From: Elusimicrobiota bacterium
GTDB lineage: Bacteria > Omnitrophota > Gorgyraeia > Zapsychrales > Fredricksoniimonadaceae
DNA: 18,964 nt
Direction: 5' to 3'
Assembly: GCA_012514595.1 (NCBI GenBank)
Contig: JAAYZZ010000056.1
Location: forward strand, 1 to 18,964
Position numbers and translations under genes: made by a program. The notes beneath the pieces were generated by a model, which saw nothing but the letters and a program-made list of their open reading frames with translations, did no database searches and was not told where the DNA came from. Below are positions 1 to 7,038 of the stretch, piece by piece (position 1 is the stretch's first letter; every line of letters starts with the position of its first letter).

Positions 1-132
1 CGTCCCGGTGGAAGAAAATCCGAAATGCTCGCCGATCTCCCGGATCGTGGGGGCGATGTTCTTGAAGCGGATGGCCTCGTAGATGAACTTGAGGACCTCT
101 CTCTGCTTGTCGGTCAGCTCGGTTTTTTCCAT
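1..132 (-). CDS. lexA: LexA repressor, N-terminal part (truncated by window edge)
   Basis: The first 44 codons of a minus-strand gene are visible, starting with ATG at 132 and running off the left edge. The peptide begins MEKTELTDKQREVLKFIYEA and continues with an APTIREIG stretch and a GFSSTGT stretch. This is the winged helix-turn-helix DNA-binding domain of the SOS repressor LexA, where the region around PTIREI and the SS(T/P) recognition helix is strongly conserved. The autocleavage and Ser/Lys protease domain lies outside the window. It is the last visible gene of the minus-strand group, 49 bp after the thioredoxin gene. No strong Shine-Dalgarno is visible (AAGAAG at best), and a 16-bp palindrome lies just upstream. 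The family assignment is firm; LexA function depends on the unseen C-terminal part. Confidence 0.9.
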   Translation of the reverse strand, partial: MEKTELTDKQREVLKFIYEAIRFKNIAPTIREIGEHFGFSSTGT

Positions 133-143
133 GTCTTCTTGTA

Positions 144-159
144 CCACACGGATGTGTGG
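144..159. promoter_or_regulatory. Perfect inverted repeat upstream of lexA (candidate operator)
   Basis: CCACAC-GGAT-GTGTGG is a perfect palindrome with 6-bp arms and a 4-bp spacer. It sits 11 bp before the lexA start codon, in the 49-bp gap after the thioredoxin gene. lexA genes are commonly autoregulated through a dyad operator close to the start. The motif matches neither the E. coli CTGT-N8-ACAG box nor the Gram-positive GAAC-N4-GTTC box, so a role as LexA operator is inference. No T-tract follows on the minus strand, which argues against a terminator. Confidence 0.4.
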
Positions 160-181
160 GCCGTCAAGCCTTGAACAAAAA

Positions 182-670
182 TTATTTCAGGATCTCCAGA
201 TAATCACCGGGGAGCTCGTGGAGGACTTCCCGGACCTTGCCATCCGCTGCCACAAAGACAAAGGAGGGGACCCCGGAGATTCGATATTCCTCGGCCGCCT
301 CTCCCTCCCGGTCCAGCAGGATCTCAAAATCAAATCCTTTTTGGGCCAGGAACCTCTCCACATCCCTTTTCGGCTCCGCGATATCGACAAGAACAAGAGC
401 GACCCCCGCATCCTTGAGACCGCCCTGTGCGGCCTTGAGGCGCGTCAACTGACCGCGGCAATGCGGACACCATGTGGCCCAGAAAAAAAGGATCGCCTTT
501 TTGCCTTGAACCACGCTTCCCAAAGAGACCTCCTGTCCCTGCATGGAGAACACCGTCACATCGGGCGCCTTCTTTCCCATCAGGGGATGATCAAAGATCC
601 CGGCCCGCGCGCAGGAGATGAGCAGCCCTCCGGCCACGACGACCATCATCCAACGCTTCCAAGATGTCAT
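182..670 (-). CDS. TlpA/ResA-like thioredoxin-fold lipoprotein
   Basis: This is a 162-residue thiol-disulphide oxidoreductase of the TlpA/ResA/AhpC-TSA group. A short hydrophobic N-terminal segment (about residues 8-18) ends in a lipobox-like LISC with Cys20, so it is probably anchored as a lipoprotein facing the periplasm. The active site is WCPHC at 67-71, preceded by the FFWATW strand typical of the family. The cis-proline loop is GVPSF with Pro135. It follows ccdA by 12 bp and has an ideal AAGGAG ribosome site 5 nt before the ATG. CcdA upstream is the expected electron donor, so the pair would pass cytosolic thioredoxin electrons to exported cysteine proteins. The specific client (cytochrome c, other secreted proteins) cannot be told from sequence, and no cytochrome maturation gene is in view. 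Confidence 0.88.
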   Translation of the reverse strand: MTSWKRWMMVVVAGGLLISCARAGIFDHPLMGKKAPDVTVFSMQGQEVSLGSVVQGKKAILFFWATWCPHCRGQLTRLKAAQGGLKDAGVALVLVDIAEPKRDVERFLAQKGFDFEILLDREGEAAEEYRISGVPSFVFVAADGKVREVLHELPGDYLEILK

Positions 671-682
671 AAGAACTCCTTT

Positions 683-1327
683 TTAGAGAATTTGGAACGC
701 TCTCAAGAAATAATACACGGCCGCCAGGAAGAAAAAGATCCCGATCCCTCTCTTGACCTGCGTCATCCAGGGCCCTGGCTTCGGCAGGCCGGACAGGAAT
801 CCGCTGAACGTCCCGGCCAAAAGCGGCAGCATCCCCATGCCGAGAGAGAAAACAAAAAGCAGCCCCCCGCCGAAGAGGACATTCTTGCGCGAGGCGATGT
901 GAAGCAAAAGTCCCCCCAGGACAGGCGCGGTACAGGGTCCCACGACAAGACCGGCCACAAGTCCCATCCCCAAGAGGGCCAGCGCCCCCCGCCCCCGCCA
1001 GGGCCGGGGCCCCGAGATCGCAGGGACCCTGACCAGATCGAACATCATGAGCGAAAAAAGAAAGAAGCTGCTCCCAACAACAAAAAGCGCGGCCATACTG
1101 TTCTGAAAGGCCCCAAAGACCTTTCCCGTTAGGGACGCGAGGATCCCGAGGGACGTATAAGAAAGGGCCAGCCCGAGCACATAAACAAGGGAAAGAAAAA
1201 ATCCGTTGCGGAACTCTCCCGACGGATTGGCCCCCGCGATCGCAGCCACGGTCACAGGAAGGAGCGGATAGACGCACGGCGTCAGGCTGACCGCAAGACC
1301 CGCGAAAAAGACTGCCACGACATCCAT
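683..1327 (-). CDS. ccdA: CcdA/DsbD-type transmembrane thiol reductase
   Basis: A 214-residue polytopic membrane protein of the CcdA (DsbD gamma-domain) family, which carries reducing equivalents across the inner membrane. The two signature cysteines lie in proline-containing motifs: TPCVYP (Cys18) and GPCTAP (Cys132), the pair that forms the redox-active disulphide in this family. About six hydrophobic segments are visible, and the length is typical of short CcdA forms lacking the DsbD alpha and beta domains. I start at the ATG at 1327. A TTG two codons earlier is also in frame, but GAGAGG sits 6 nt before this ATG. It lies 11 bp after the FKBP gene and 12 bp before the thioredoxin gene, so the redox partners are co-transcribed. 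Confidence 0.9.
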   Translation of the reverse strand: MDVVAVFFAGLAVSLTPCVYPLLPVTVAAIAGANPSGEFRNGFFLSLVYVLGLALSYTSLGILASLTGKVFGAFQNSMAALFVVGSSFFLFSLMMFDLVRVPAISGPRPWRGRGALALLGMGLVAGLVVGPCTAPVLGGLLLHIASRKNVLFGGGLLFVFSLGMGMLPLLAGTFSGFLSGLPKPGPWMTQVKRGIGIFFFLAAVYYFLRAFQIL

Positions 1328-1338
1328 CCCCAACCTCT

Positions 1339-1833
1339 CTATTTCACAGACACAACGGTCACGTCAAAAAGAAGGTCCTGCCCGGCCAGGGGCGGATTGA
1401 AATCCAGGAGAATATCCTCGTCGCTGACCTTGACGATAACGCCCCTGTATCGCCCTCCTTCGGCATCCTCCACGTTGAGCACCGCCCCTTCCCGGGGCAC
1501 AAAGCCCGCAGGAAGCTCTGTCCGCGAAAGGCTCCGCACGGCATCTCCCCGGCGGGGGCCATAGCCCAACGCCTCCGGGACCGCAATCGTTCGGGTCTCG
1601 CCGACCGCCATCCCCTCCATCTTCTGTTCCAGTCCGGGAAGGATCTCGCCCTTTCCGTAACGGAACTCGAGAGGCTCCTTTCCCTTGGTCGTCTCGACCT
1701 CGGCATCCTTAACGGTCAGCGTATAGTCGAAGGCCACGGTCTTTCCCGCTCCCACAACATCAGCGTGGGCCAACACACACGAGAAACCCAGCAGCATCAC
1801 ACCCCCCCAAAAAAACCTGACGATCCCTTCCAT
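1339..1833 (-). CDS. Exported FKBP-type peptidyl-prolyl isomerase (SlyD-like)
   Basis: A 164-residue protein of the FKBP/SlyD family that accelerates proline isomerisation in folding proteins. It has an N-terminal hydrophobic signal segment (about residues 6-21) with a likely cleavage after AHA at residue 24, which places it in the periplasm. FKBP hallmarks are the GEILPGLE stretch, MAVGETRTI and an ALGYG segment. The C-terminal half carries DFNPPLAGQDL, the version of the SlyD-type closing strand where DxNHPLAG is usual. SlyD is normally cytosolic and has a histidine-rich tail; this copy has a signal peptide and no such tail. It sits 15 bp after the glycosyltransferase gene and 11 bp before ccdA, forming a folding/redox cassette. 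A GGGG-containing ribosome site precedes the ATG. Confidence 0.87.
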   Translation of the reverse strand: MEGIVRFFWGGVMLLGFSCVLAHADVVGAGKTVAFDYTLTVKDAEVETTKGKEPLEFRYGKGEILPGLEQKMEGMAVGETRTIAVPEALGYGPRRGDAVRSLSRTELPAGFVPREGAVLNVEDAEGGRYRGVIVKVSDEDILLDFNPPLAGQDLLFDVTVVSVK

Positions 1834-1848
1834 GCGGTCCCCTTTCCC

Positions 1849-2949
1849 TCAATGAGGAAGATTTTGAAAATAGTCGTATGTCCTTTTGGCGACAAGGGCC
1901 TCGGATAACTCTCCCGCCCGACGGAAGCCCTGGTTCACAAGGTCATGGGCCAGGTCCCTGTCCTCCAGGACCCTGAGGATCCCCTCCGCGAGCGGACCGT
2001 CCTGCGTGGCATCGACCAAGAACGCCGCGTTCCCCATGGTCTCCGGGAGGGCCCCGGAACGGGCCGCGACGACCGGGATCCCGCAGGCCATGGCCTCGAA
2101 GGCCCGAAGCCCGAACCCTTCATGTAGCGACGGAAGAACGAAGGCCTCGGCCCCCGAATAAAGAAGCCGCCGCTCCTCGGTGCGCGCGATATCCCCGGGA
2201 AAGAATATCTCCCGGTGAAGATCCAGCCGGAGCGCCAGCCGAAAAAGACTCCCGATCTCCGCGGTCTTCTCTCCCGCGATCACCAGCGAGACCCCGGGGT
2301 GATGAACCCTCACGGCATGAAAAGCCCGAACAAGCGTCTTGAGATTCTTGTCGGAGCGGATATCCCCGCCATACAAGAGATACGGGCGCCGGATCCCCAG
2401 GGCCTCGAGGAACCGGCCCACGTCCTCCCCGCCGGAAGAAGGACGATACCCCTCGCTCACGCTCTCGGGAAGGGTGTCCACCTTGCGCCGGTCGATCTGA
2501 TAGTCCCGGATGATCGCATCCTTGAGGAACTGGGATGTGGTCAGGACCCGCTCCGCTTCACGCGCATATCTGCGGCCATAGGTCTCGTGATAAAGCCACG
2601 ACCCCCGAGACATCTGTCCCTCGACGGAGCAGGAACTTCCCAGAGACATGACCCGCAGCGCCGGCGCCGCCAGCGGCACCCGGGGACAGGTCGTATAGAA
2701 AACATCCAGATGCAGCCGGCTCACCAACGGCGGGATCTGGATCTGCTCCCACCAGAAATTCCACAGACGTCGTACGACCTTGACTTCGATCCTCTTGGAG
2801 AACCGAAACGGCGGACGCCGCGTCACAAAAAGAAAGATCCGGTCATTGTTGATGACCTGCTCCACATAGGTCAGGAAATGATACAAGGCCCGCCCCGTAT
2901 CACTGCGGACCCCCCGCTCGATCTCCCTCCCGTCGATCCCGATACGCAT
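1849..2949 (-). CDS. Glycosyltransferase, GT4 family (GT-B fold)
   Basis: A 366-residue retaining-type glycosyltransferase that would transfer a sugar from a nucleotide-sugar donor. The N-terminal domain starts MRIGIDGREIERG. The C-terminal domain holds YLLYGGDIRSDKN (about 190-202) and the EX7E donor-site motif in HEGFGLRAFEAMACG, with Glu277 and Glu285. I chose the ATG at 2949 because GGAGAG lies 5 nt upstream and homologous GT4 proteins start at this MRIGID strand. A longer reading from 3030 would add a 27-residue arginine-rich stretch overlapping the upstream gene. The acceptor is unknown. Its neighbour is a GT-C-like membrane protein, so a surface glycan or protein glycosylation role is plausible but unproven. 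Confidence 0.88.
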   Translation of the reverse strand: MRIGIDGREIERGVRSDTGRALYHFLTYVEQVINNDRIFLFVTRRPPFRFSKRIEVKVVRRLWNFWWEQIQIPPLVSRLHLDVFYTTCPRVPLAAPALRVMSLGSSCSVEGQMSRGSWLYHETYGRRYAREAERVLTTSQFLKDAIIRDYQIDRRKVDTLPESVSEGYRPSSGGEDVGRFLEALGIRRPYLLYGGDIRSDKNLKTLVRAFHAVRVHHPGVSLVIAGEKTAEIGSLFRLALRLDLHREIFFPGDIARTEERRLLYSGAEAFVLPSLHEGFGLRAFEAMACGIPVVAARSGALPETMGNAAFLVDATQDGPLAEGILRVLEDRDLAHDLVNQGFRRAGELSEALVAKRTYDYFQNLPH

Positions 2950-2954
2950 ATCTT

Positions 2955-2960
2955 CTCTCC
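2955..2960 (-). promoter_or_regulatory. Ribosome binding site fixing the GT4 start
   Basis: GGAGAG lies 5 nt before the ATG at 2949 on the minus strand, in the 16-bp gap after the upstream gene. It supports the shorter reading over the in-frame start at 3030. Confidence 0.7.
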
Positions 2961-2965
2961 AGGAA

Positions 2966-4207
2966 CTAGAACGCCGCCTCCGGAAGACTACGGCCCTGCT
3001 TGGTGTCCATATAAACAGACGCGATCTCATCCTCCAGGACCAGCTCCAGACCGCAACAGGCCTTCAACTGTTCCCCGGACGACGGGGCACCGGGCCTCCC
3101 CTTCTTAAAAAGGACCACGACCCCCTGCCGACCCTTCAGGTCCTGTGCGATCACAGGGGCCCCTTTTGTTCGCAACGAGAAATCGAGGTCCTCTGCCGGA
3201 CGTCCGGTCAGATAGGCAGCCGCCCGAACATCATCGGAATAGACACGTACCCGTTCCTCCAGGGACCTCAGGTCTTTCACGACGGAGGACTTCTCCCAGA
3301 GATCCGAACGGAACCCGGCCCCTCTCCTCGAGAGAAGATAGGCCTTCCCCGCTCCCGCAAGGAGCACAACACAAAGAAGAACCGTCCCGGAGACCCGAAC
3401 CGCGCGCCCGGCCTTCGGCGCCCTGTCAAAAAGGATGACGCACCCTGCGATCATGAGGACGGAAGAAAGGAACAAGACCTCAGTCCCTTCGGCCACCGAC
3501 GGAACAGACCAGGGTCCCTGCGAAAGAAGCCTGTCGCGGACCTCCAGGATCAGGGCCAGCGGCCAGGAAAAAAGAAGGAAGAAAGCCAGGTCCCGGCCTC
3601 TTTGGCGGGACAAAAGCTCTCTGCCAAACCACAGGGAAAGGAACAAAAGGGCCCCCCATCCCGGGATCCGCAAGGTCGCCCCCGCCAATCCCAACAAGAG
3701 TCCGGAAAAGTACGGACGCTCCTCTTCTCCCGTCATGAGAGACACGATCGACAGAAGCAGGAATAAAAAAAGCGGCCCTGGCCCCGCGTAGAAATGGGCG
3801 TTCAAGGATGCGGGGAGAAAAAAGAAAGCCACGGCTGCCAACAACCCCAAAAGATCCGAGGAGACCGCCCGGCGCATTAAAAGACCAAAAAGAAAGACAT
3901 TCCCCCCGAGCAATAATGCCTGCAAGAGTCTCACCCAGACAAGAACATCGACGGCCAGGAACCAGGACCCGCTCAGCAGAACAGGCCAGAGAGGCCGAAA
4001 CCCTAGAAAAGGCTGGAGGTCGCCGGAGAGAGAAAAAATAGCGAGACCCTGCCCCAGAGCCAAATGCCGCGCGGCCTGAAGATAAACGGCCCCCTCCTGA
4101 TCGACCCCTGGGGCACGAGACGAAAAGAAGACAAAAAAAAGGATCGCCCCCAGAACGGAAAGTCCTGCCAATACTGGATAAAATCGACGTGAGGGATGGA
4201 GAGTCAT
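2966..4207 (-). CDS. Polytopic membrane protein resembling GT-C glycosyltransferases (GT39/ArnT-like)
   Basis: A 413-residue protein with about eight or nine hydrophobic segments in the first 285 residues and a soluble C-terminal tail of about 120 residues. The first loop contains APGVDQEGAVYLQAA. An acidic residue here (Asp36, followed by Glu38), followed by an amphipathic helix, is the usual arrangement of the catalytic loop in lipid-linked-sugar GT-C transferases such as PMT and ArnT. The overall fold pattern agrees, but the protein is short for the family (often 500 or more residues) and no other diagnostic motif is evident. It is preceded by AGAAAGGG before the ATG. It lies 35 bp after the coiled-coil gene and 16 bp before the GT4 gene, suggesting joint action on one glycan. 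Function is inferred from topology, loop motif and context. Confidence 0.6.
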   Translation of the reverse strand: MTLHPSRRFYPVLAGLSVLGAILFFVFFSSRAPGVDQEGAVYLQAARHLALGQGLAIFSLSGDLQPFLGFRPLWPVLLSGSWFLAVDVLVWVRLLQALLLGGNVFLFGLLMRRAVSSDLLGLLAAVAFFFLPASLNAHFYAGPGPLFLFLLLSIVSLMTGEEERPYFSGLLLGLAGATLRIPGWGALLFLSLWFGRELLSRQRGRDLAFFLLFSWPLALILEVRDRLLSQGPWSVPSVAEGTEVLFLSSVLMIAGCVILFDRAPKAGRAVRVSGTVLLCVVLLAGAGKAYLLSRRGAGFRSDLWEKSSVVKDLRSLEERVRVYSDDVRAAAYLTGRPAEDLDFSLRTKGAPVIAQDLKGRQGVVVLFKKGRPGAPSSGEQLKACCGLELVLEDEIASVYMDTKQGRSLPEAAF

Positions 4208-4242
4208 GCCGGACCCTTTCTCATGCGGATCATCACGGAAGA

Positions 4243-4971
4243 TCAGGGAGCGGTTGCGGTCTGCGGCACCTTCTTCAAGGCGTCTTCAAGTGCCCGTCGG
4301 GTCTTCTGATGCTCTTTCATTTCCTTGTCGAGCTCTGCCTTGAGAGAAGCGATCTGTCCTTTAAGATCACGGTCCTTCTCCTTCAGCTTATTCTCGAGGT
4401 CGGTCAGTTTCGCCTCCAGAGGCCCCTTGACCTCCCCGACCTTTTCCTTCACCAGGGTCTGCTCGGCGGCCAAACGGGCCTGGAGATCGCGGGTCTTTTC
4501 ATCGCAATTCTTCCGCTCCTGACGGACATCCTCATCACGATCCGTCTTCACCTTGTCAAGTTCAGCCGAGACCGACTGCAAATTACCCCGAAGCATGGTC
4601 CGCTCGGCATCCACCGTCTCCCTCTCCCTCTCCAGGATCGCAAGCGAGGCCCGCTGCTGTTCCATCACACGGCTCTTCTCATCGAGAGCGAACTGAAGAG
4701 CCCTGATCTCCTTCTGGGCGGAGGCCGCCTGCGTTTCAAAGGGACGGATCGAACGCTGGACACGTTCGGAGAGAGAGGCATCACACTCCAGAAGACCCTT
4801 CTGTAGCCCCTCGATCTTGACAATCAACAGGTCCCTCTCTGTCTGCAGATCGCGGATGCTGTTCTCAAAATAGCCCCGATCCTTCTCTGCGACATCGGGA
4901 AGCTCCTGGGCCGATGCCCTGACAGTAAAAGAAAAAACGAGAAAGAAGAATAAAAAAACGATCCGCATCAT
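4243..4971 (-). CDS. Exported coiled-coil protein of unknown function
   Basis: A 242-residue protein with an N-terminal signal peptide (hydrophobic residues 4-16, likely cleavage after ASA at 19-21). The rest is almost entirely charged, heptad-rich coiled coil from about residue 30 to 232, ending in a short Ala/Thr/Pro tail. I do not recognise a family. The composition resembles many secreted or periplasmic scaffold-like helical proteins, and hits based on coiled coil alone would be uninformative. Two ATG codons in tandem (4971 and 4968) open the frame. There is no Shine-Dalgarno; instead a good promoter ends 6 nt before the first ATG, predicting a leaderless message. It is the first gene of the minus-strand group that continues to lexA. 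Confidence 0.75.
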   Translation of the reverse strand: MMRIVFLFFFLVFSFTVRASAQELPDVAEKDRGYFENSIRDLQTERDLLIVKIEGLQKGLLECDASLSERVQRSIRPFETQAASAQKEIRALQFALDEKSRVMEQQRASLAILERERETVDAERTMLRGNLQSVSAELDKVKTDRDEDVRQERKNCDEKTRDLQARLAAEQTLVKEKVGEVKGPLEAKLTDLENKLKEKDRDLKGQIASLKAELDKEMKEHQKTRRALEDALKKVPQTATAP

Positions 4972-4977
4972 GGGTTT

Positions 4978-5006
4978 ATATTATCTCCGAAGCTGGGGAG
5001 TGACAA
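4978..5006 (-). promoter_or_regulatory. Sigma-70-like promoter, predicted leaderless start (coiled-coil operon)
   Basis: On the minus strand TTGTCA (5/6 to consensus), a 17-nt spacer and TAATAT (4/6) are followed by just 6 nt and then ATGATG. With the usual 6-nt distance between the -10 box and +1, transcription would begin at the A of the first ATG. No Shine-Dalgarno is present. It lies in the 73-bp gap after dtd and would drive the coiled-coil to lexA gene group. Confidence 0.5.
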
Positions 5007-5044
5007 TCAGAAAGGAGAAAAATAACAGGAAAGAAATAGCCGGC

Positions 5045-5482
5045 TTACGCCTGAAGGAGAAAGGTCACAGGACCATCGTTCACAAGATCGACCTCCATCA
5101 TGGCACGAAATTTCCCGGTCCCAACAGGGGCGGGCCCTTTCTTGATCTGGGCAACGAAATCCTCATACAACCTCTCGGCCTCCTCGGGCGGGGCGGCGGG
5201 ATCAAAAGAGGGCCGGTTCCCCTCACGACAGCTGGCGGCCAAGGTGAACTGGGATACGACCAGGATCGCGCCTCCGACCTGATCGACATTAAGGTCCATC
5301 CGCCCTTTCTCGGAAGGGAACATGCGCAGGGCACGGACCTTGGATGCCAGGGCCGCGGCCTTTGCGGCCCCATCGCCCCGCTCAACCGCCAAAAAAACCA
5401 GAACCCCCCGGCCGATCTCACCCACGACCTGTCCTTCGACCAGGACCCGCGCGCGGCTGACCCTTTGCAAAAGCGCGATCAT
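5045..5482 (-). CDS. dtd: D-aminoacyl-tRNA deacylase
   Basis: A 145-residue, full-length member of the DTD family, which hydrolyses D-amino acids (and glycine) mischarged on tRNA in the cytosol. Signature elements are all present: N-terminal IALLQRVSRA, SQFTL at 77-81, the NRPSF segment at 89-93 and the C-terminal NDGPVT at 135-140, which contains the cross-subunit Gly-cisPro motif that rejects L-amino acids. The ATG overlaps the hemerythrin stop codon by 4 bp (ATGA), so the two are translationally coupled. It is the last gene of the hpf-rsmE-hemerythrin-dtd operon. The 73 bp downstream contain only a T-rich stretch and no convincing terminator hairpin. Confidence 0.96.
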   Translation of the reverse strand: MIALLQRVSRARVLVEGQVVGEIGRGVLVFLAVERGDGAAKAAALASKVRALRMFPSEKGRMDLNVDQVGGAILVVSQFTLAASCREGNRPSFDPAAPPEEAERLYEDFVAQIKKGPAPVGTGKFRAMMEVDLVNDGPVTFLLQA

Positions 5483-5901
5483 CCCTGCCCCTTGCCCTTG
5501 AGATGTTCCAGAAGGTATTCACCCATGGTCTTGTCTTCGGTCATCACATGATCAATGACCCAGGACAAAAGAAAATCACGGATATCATCCAGCGGCAGCC
5601 GGCCTTCGGAAATACCCTTCGTCTTGAGGGCCTCCATCCGTTCCCGAAAGAACTGATGCCGGGCCTGATGCGCGGCCTGCCCCGGATAATGGGCCTGGGA
5701 CATCAGTCTTTCCTCGGCTGAGAAATGCATGGCCACATACTCCTCCAGCCCGGCCATGGTCTCGCCATAAAGCGCCCATTCATTGCAGGATTCCCGGGAC
5801 AGCCTGAAGGCCAACCCGTTCACCAATTCGATGAAGGCCCGATGCTGCGCATCGACCTCTGCGATCCCGATCCTCAAAGAATCATTCCATTCGAACATCA
5901 T
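5479..5901 (-). CDS. Bacteriohemerythrin (O2-binding diiron protein)
   Basis: A 140-residue single-domain hemerythrin. All seven diiron ligands are present in canonical order: His20 in DAQHRAF, His59 and Glu63 in HFSAEE, His78 and His82 in HQARH, and His118 and Asp123 in HVMTED. The YPGQAAH segment is also typical. The protein should reversibly bind O2, as storage, delivery or scavenging, in the cytosol. I place the start at ATG 5901 (or the adjacent ATG at 5898) because AGGAGG lies 5 nt upstream. The longer reading from 5994 overlaps rsmE and adds non-family sequence. It lies 14 bp after rsmE and overlaps dtd by 4 bp, so it belongs to the hibernation/translation operon. An oxygen-related role in dormancy is possible but is inference. 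Confidence 0.94.
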   Translation of the reverse strand: MMFEWNDSLRIGIAEVDAQHRAFIELVNGLAFRLSRESCNEWALYGETMAGLEEYVAMHFSAEERLMSQAHYPGQAAHQARHQFFRERMEALKTKGISEGRLPLDDIRDFLLSWVIDHVMTEDKTMGEYLLEHLKGKGQG

Positions 5902-5906
5902 ACCGC

Positions 5907-5912
5907 CCTCCT
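5907..5912 (-). promoter_or_regulatory. Ribosome binding site fixing the hemerythrin start
   Basis: AGGAGG on the minus strand, 5 nt before the ATG at 5901, lies in the 14-bp gap after rsmE. It decides for MMFEWNDS as the N-terminus rather than the in-frame start 31 codons upstream inside rsmE. Confidence 0.75.
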
Positions 5913-5915
5913 CTT

Positions 5916-6629
5916 TTAGATCAGCTTGGCGATGAGCGAGACCAGCGCTGTCTCCACACGCAGGATCCTCTCTCCCAACGAGACCCTCCGGCATCCCGCC
6001 CGGTCGAAGGCTTCGAGCTCATAGGGGATGAACCCTCCTTCGGGACCGACGATAAGGACACAAGAATCTCTTTCTTGTGGCGTATGCCTTATACCGTGCA
6101 TCCTTTCCCCGCCGGGATCCGCCACGATCCCTTGACACCCCTCCAGAAGTCCCGGCAGGACATCTTCCGTGAACGGCTTAAACCGTTTGTGAAGAAAGAC
6201 CCGCGGCAAGACCGTATCCCGGGCCTGCTCCAGGCCAAGGATCATCTCCGAACGGATCCCCTCCTCCCGAAGGACCGCAGACTGCCAGAAACTCTTCTCA
6301 ACCCGCCGGGAATGGAACAGATGGATCTCCGGAACCCCCAGGGAGGACAATGTGAGCAGGACCCTTTTCAGAACGAGCGGTCGCATGAGCGCGCAGGCCA
6401 CGGTCACAGGGATCTTCGCCGGAGGGTCATCAGAAAGATCGATGGAAAGATGAATCGCGCCCGGATCGACCTCCAGGACGCGCGCCGTCCCGACCTTCCC
6501 GTTCAGAACCCCCACGCGCAGTGTATCCCCGACGCAGGGCTTGAGGATCTCAAGGATGTGCCGGGCCTGACGGCCCGTAAGCCGGACAGTCGAAGCGGAA
6601 GAATCCTCCTCCAGAAGAACCAGATTCAT
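5916..6629 (-). CDS. rsmE: 16S rRNA m3U1498 methyltransferase RsmE
   Basis: A 237-residue SPOUT-superfamily RNA methyltransferase, which uses S-adenosylmethionine to methylate N3 of U1498 in 16S rRNA. The N-terminal PUA-like domain includes RLTGRQARHILEILK (about 16-30). The C-terminal trefoil-knot domain carries GPEGGF (195-200) and LGERILRVETA (218-228), the two diagnostic SAM-binding loops, plus an EQARD motif near 134. The length is typical for the family. It begins 9 bp after the hibernation factor gene with only a weak CAGGG ribosome site, which suggests coupling to translation of the gene upstream. Confidence 0.95.
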   Translation of the reverse strand: MNLVLLEEDSSASTVRLTGRQARHILEILKPCVGDTLRVGVLNGKVGTARVLEVDPGAIHLSIDLSDDPPAKIPVTVACALMRPLVLKRVLLTLSSLGVPEIHLFHSRRVEKSFWQSAVLREEGIRSEMILGLEQARDTVLPRVFLHKRFKPFTEDVLPGLLEGCQGIVADPGGERMHGIRHTPQERDSCVLIVGPEGGFIPYELEAFDRAGCRRVSLGERILRVETALVSLIAKLI

Positions 6630-6638
6630 GCAGCCCTG

Positions 6639-7034
6639 TTATTCCTGGGAGCTGATCGCCTTGCGAAGTTTCGTCGGCATCATGCGCTCGCGCGTATGGG
6701 CCTTGACCTTCTTTTTCTGGCGCTCGACGATCTGCTCGACCTGCCGGCGTGCGGCGATGAAGGCCTGACGGACAACAGCCGGCAACTGATCATGGGTATT
6801 GCGTCCCGAATCGCGCTTCACCACGATCTCGTGATGCGGCGGGACATGGACATCGACACGGACATGATAGGAGAACTTCTTGCTTTGATGGGTCGGGTTC
6901 TGCTCGATGAGAACATGGCAGCTGGTAATGTGCGCGCACGACTGCTCCAGCTTGTCGAGCTTCTCATAGATGACATTCTCGATCTCCGTCTTGTTCTCCA
7001 CATTCTTCAGAACGATCTCCAAAGGCGTATCCAT
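6639..7034 (-). CDS. hpf: Ribosome hibernation factor, HPF/RaiA (S30AE) family
   Basis: A 131-residue protein of the short HPF/YfiA class, which binds the decoding region of resting ribosomes and blocks translation. The N-terminus MDTPLEIVLKNVE leads into a helix with LDKLEQ. A central strand SCHVLIEQNPTH and a second strand with SYHVRVDVHVP follow the S30AE beta-alpha-beta-beta-beta-alpha order. The C-terminus is a basic helix (QKKKVKAH...) where the long form would have a dimerisation domain. The ATG at 7034 is preceded by GGAGG 4 nt upstream. An in-frame extension to 7292 would cross the divergent promoter region and is not family-like. This is the first gene of the operon with rsmE, hemerythrin and dtd. 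Confidence 0.88.
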   Translation of the reverse strand: MDTPLEIVLKNVENKTEIENVIYEKLDKLEQSCAHITSCHVLIEQNPTHQSKKFSYHVRVDVHVPPHHEIVVKRDSGRNTHDQLPAVVRQAFIAARRQVEQIVERQKKKVKAHTRERMMPTKLRKAISSQE

Positions 7035-7038
7035 GCAT

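Noticed and set aside
83..1132. Long plus-strand open frame opposite the thioredoxin and ccdA genes
   Set aside because: Its product is Arg/Pro/His/Asp-rich with no family likeness, and it lies antisense to two well-supported genes with family motifs and ribosome sites. The same holds for plus-strand frames at 2215-3108, 6075-7421 and 17845-18918.
2950..3030. N-terminal extension of the GT4 glycosyltransferase
   Set aside because: The extra 27 residues are Arg/Ser-rich, overlap the upstream gene and lack a ribosome site, whereas the ATG at 2949 has GGAGAG at 5 nt and begins the conserved first strand.
4972..5044. Possible terminator after dtd
   Set aside because: There is a T-rich minus-strand stretch and a loopless AGCCGGCT palindrome, but no stem-loop followed directly by a T-run.
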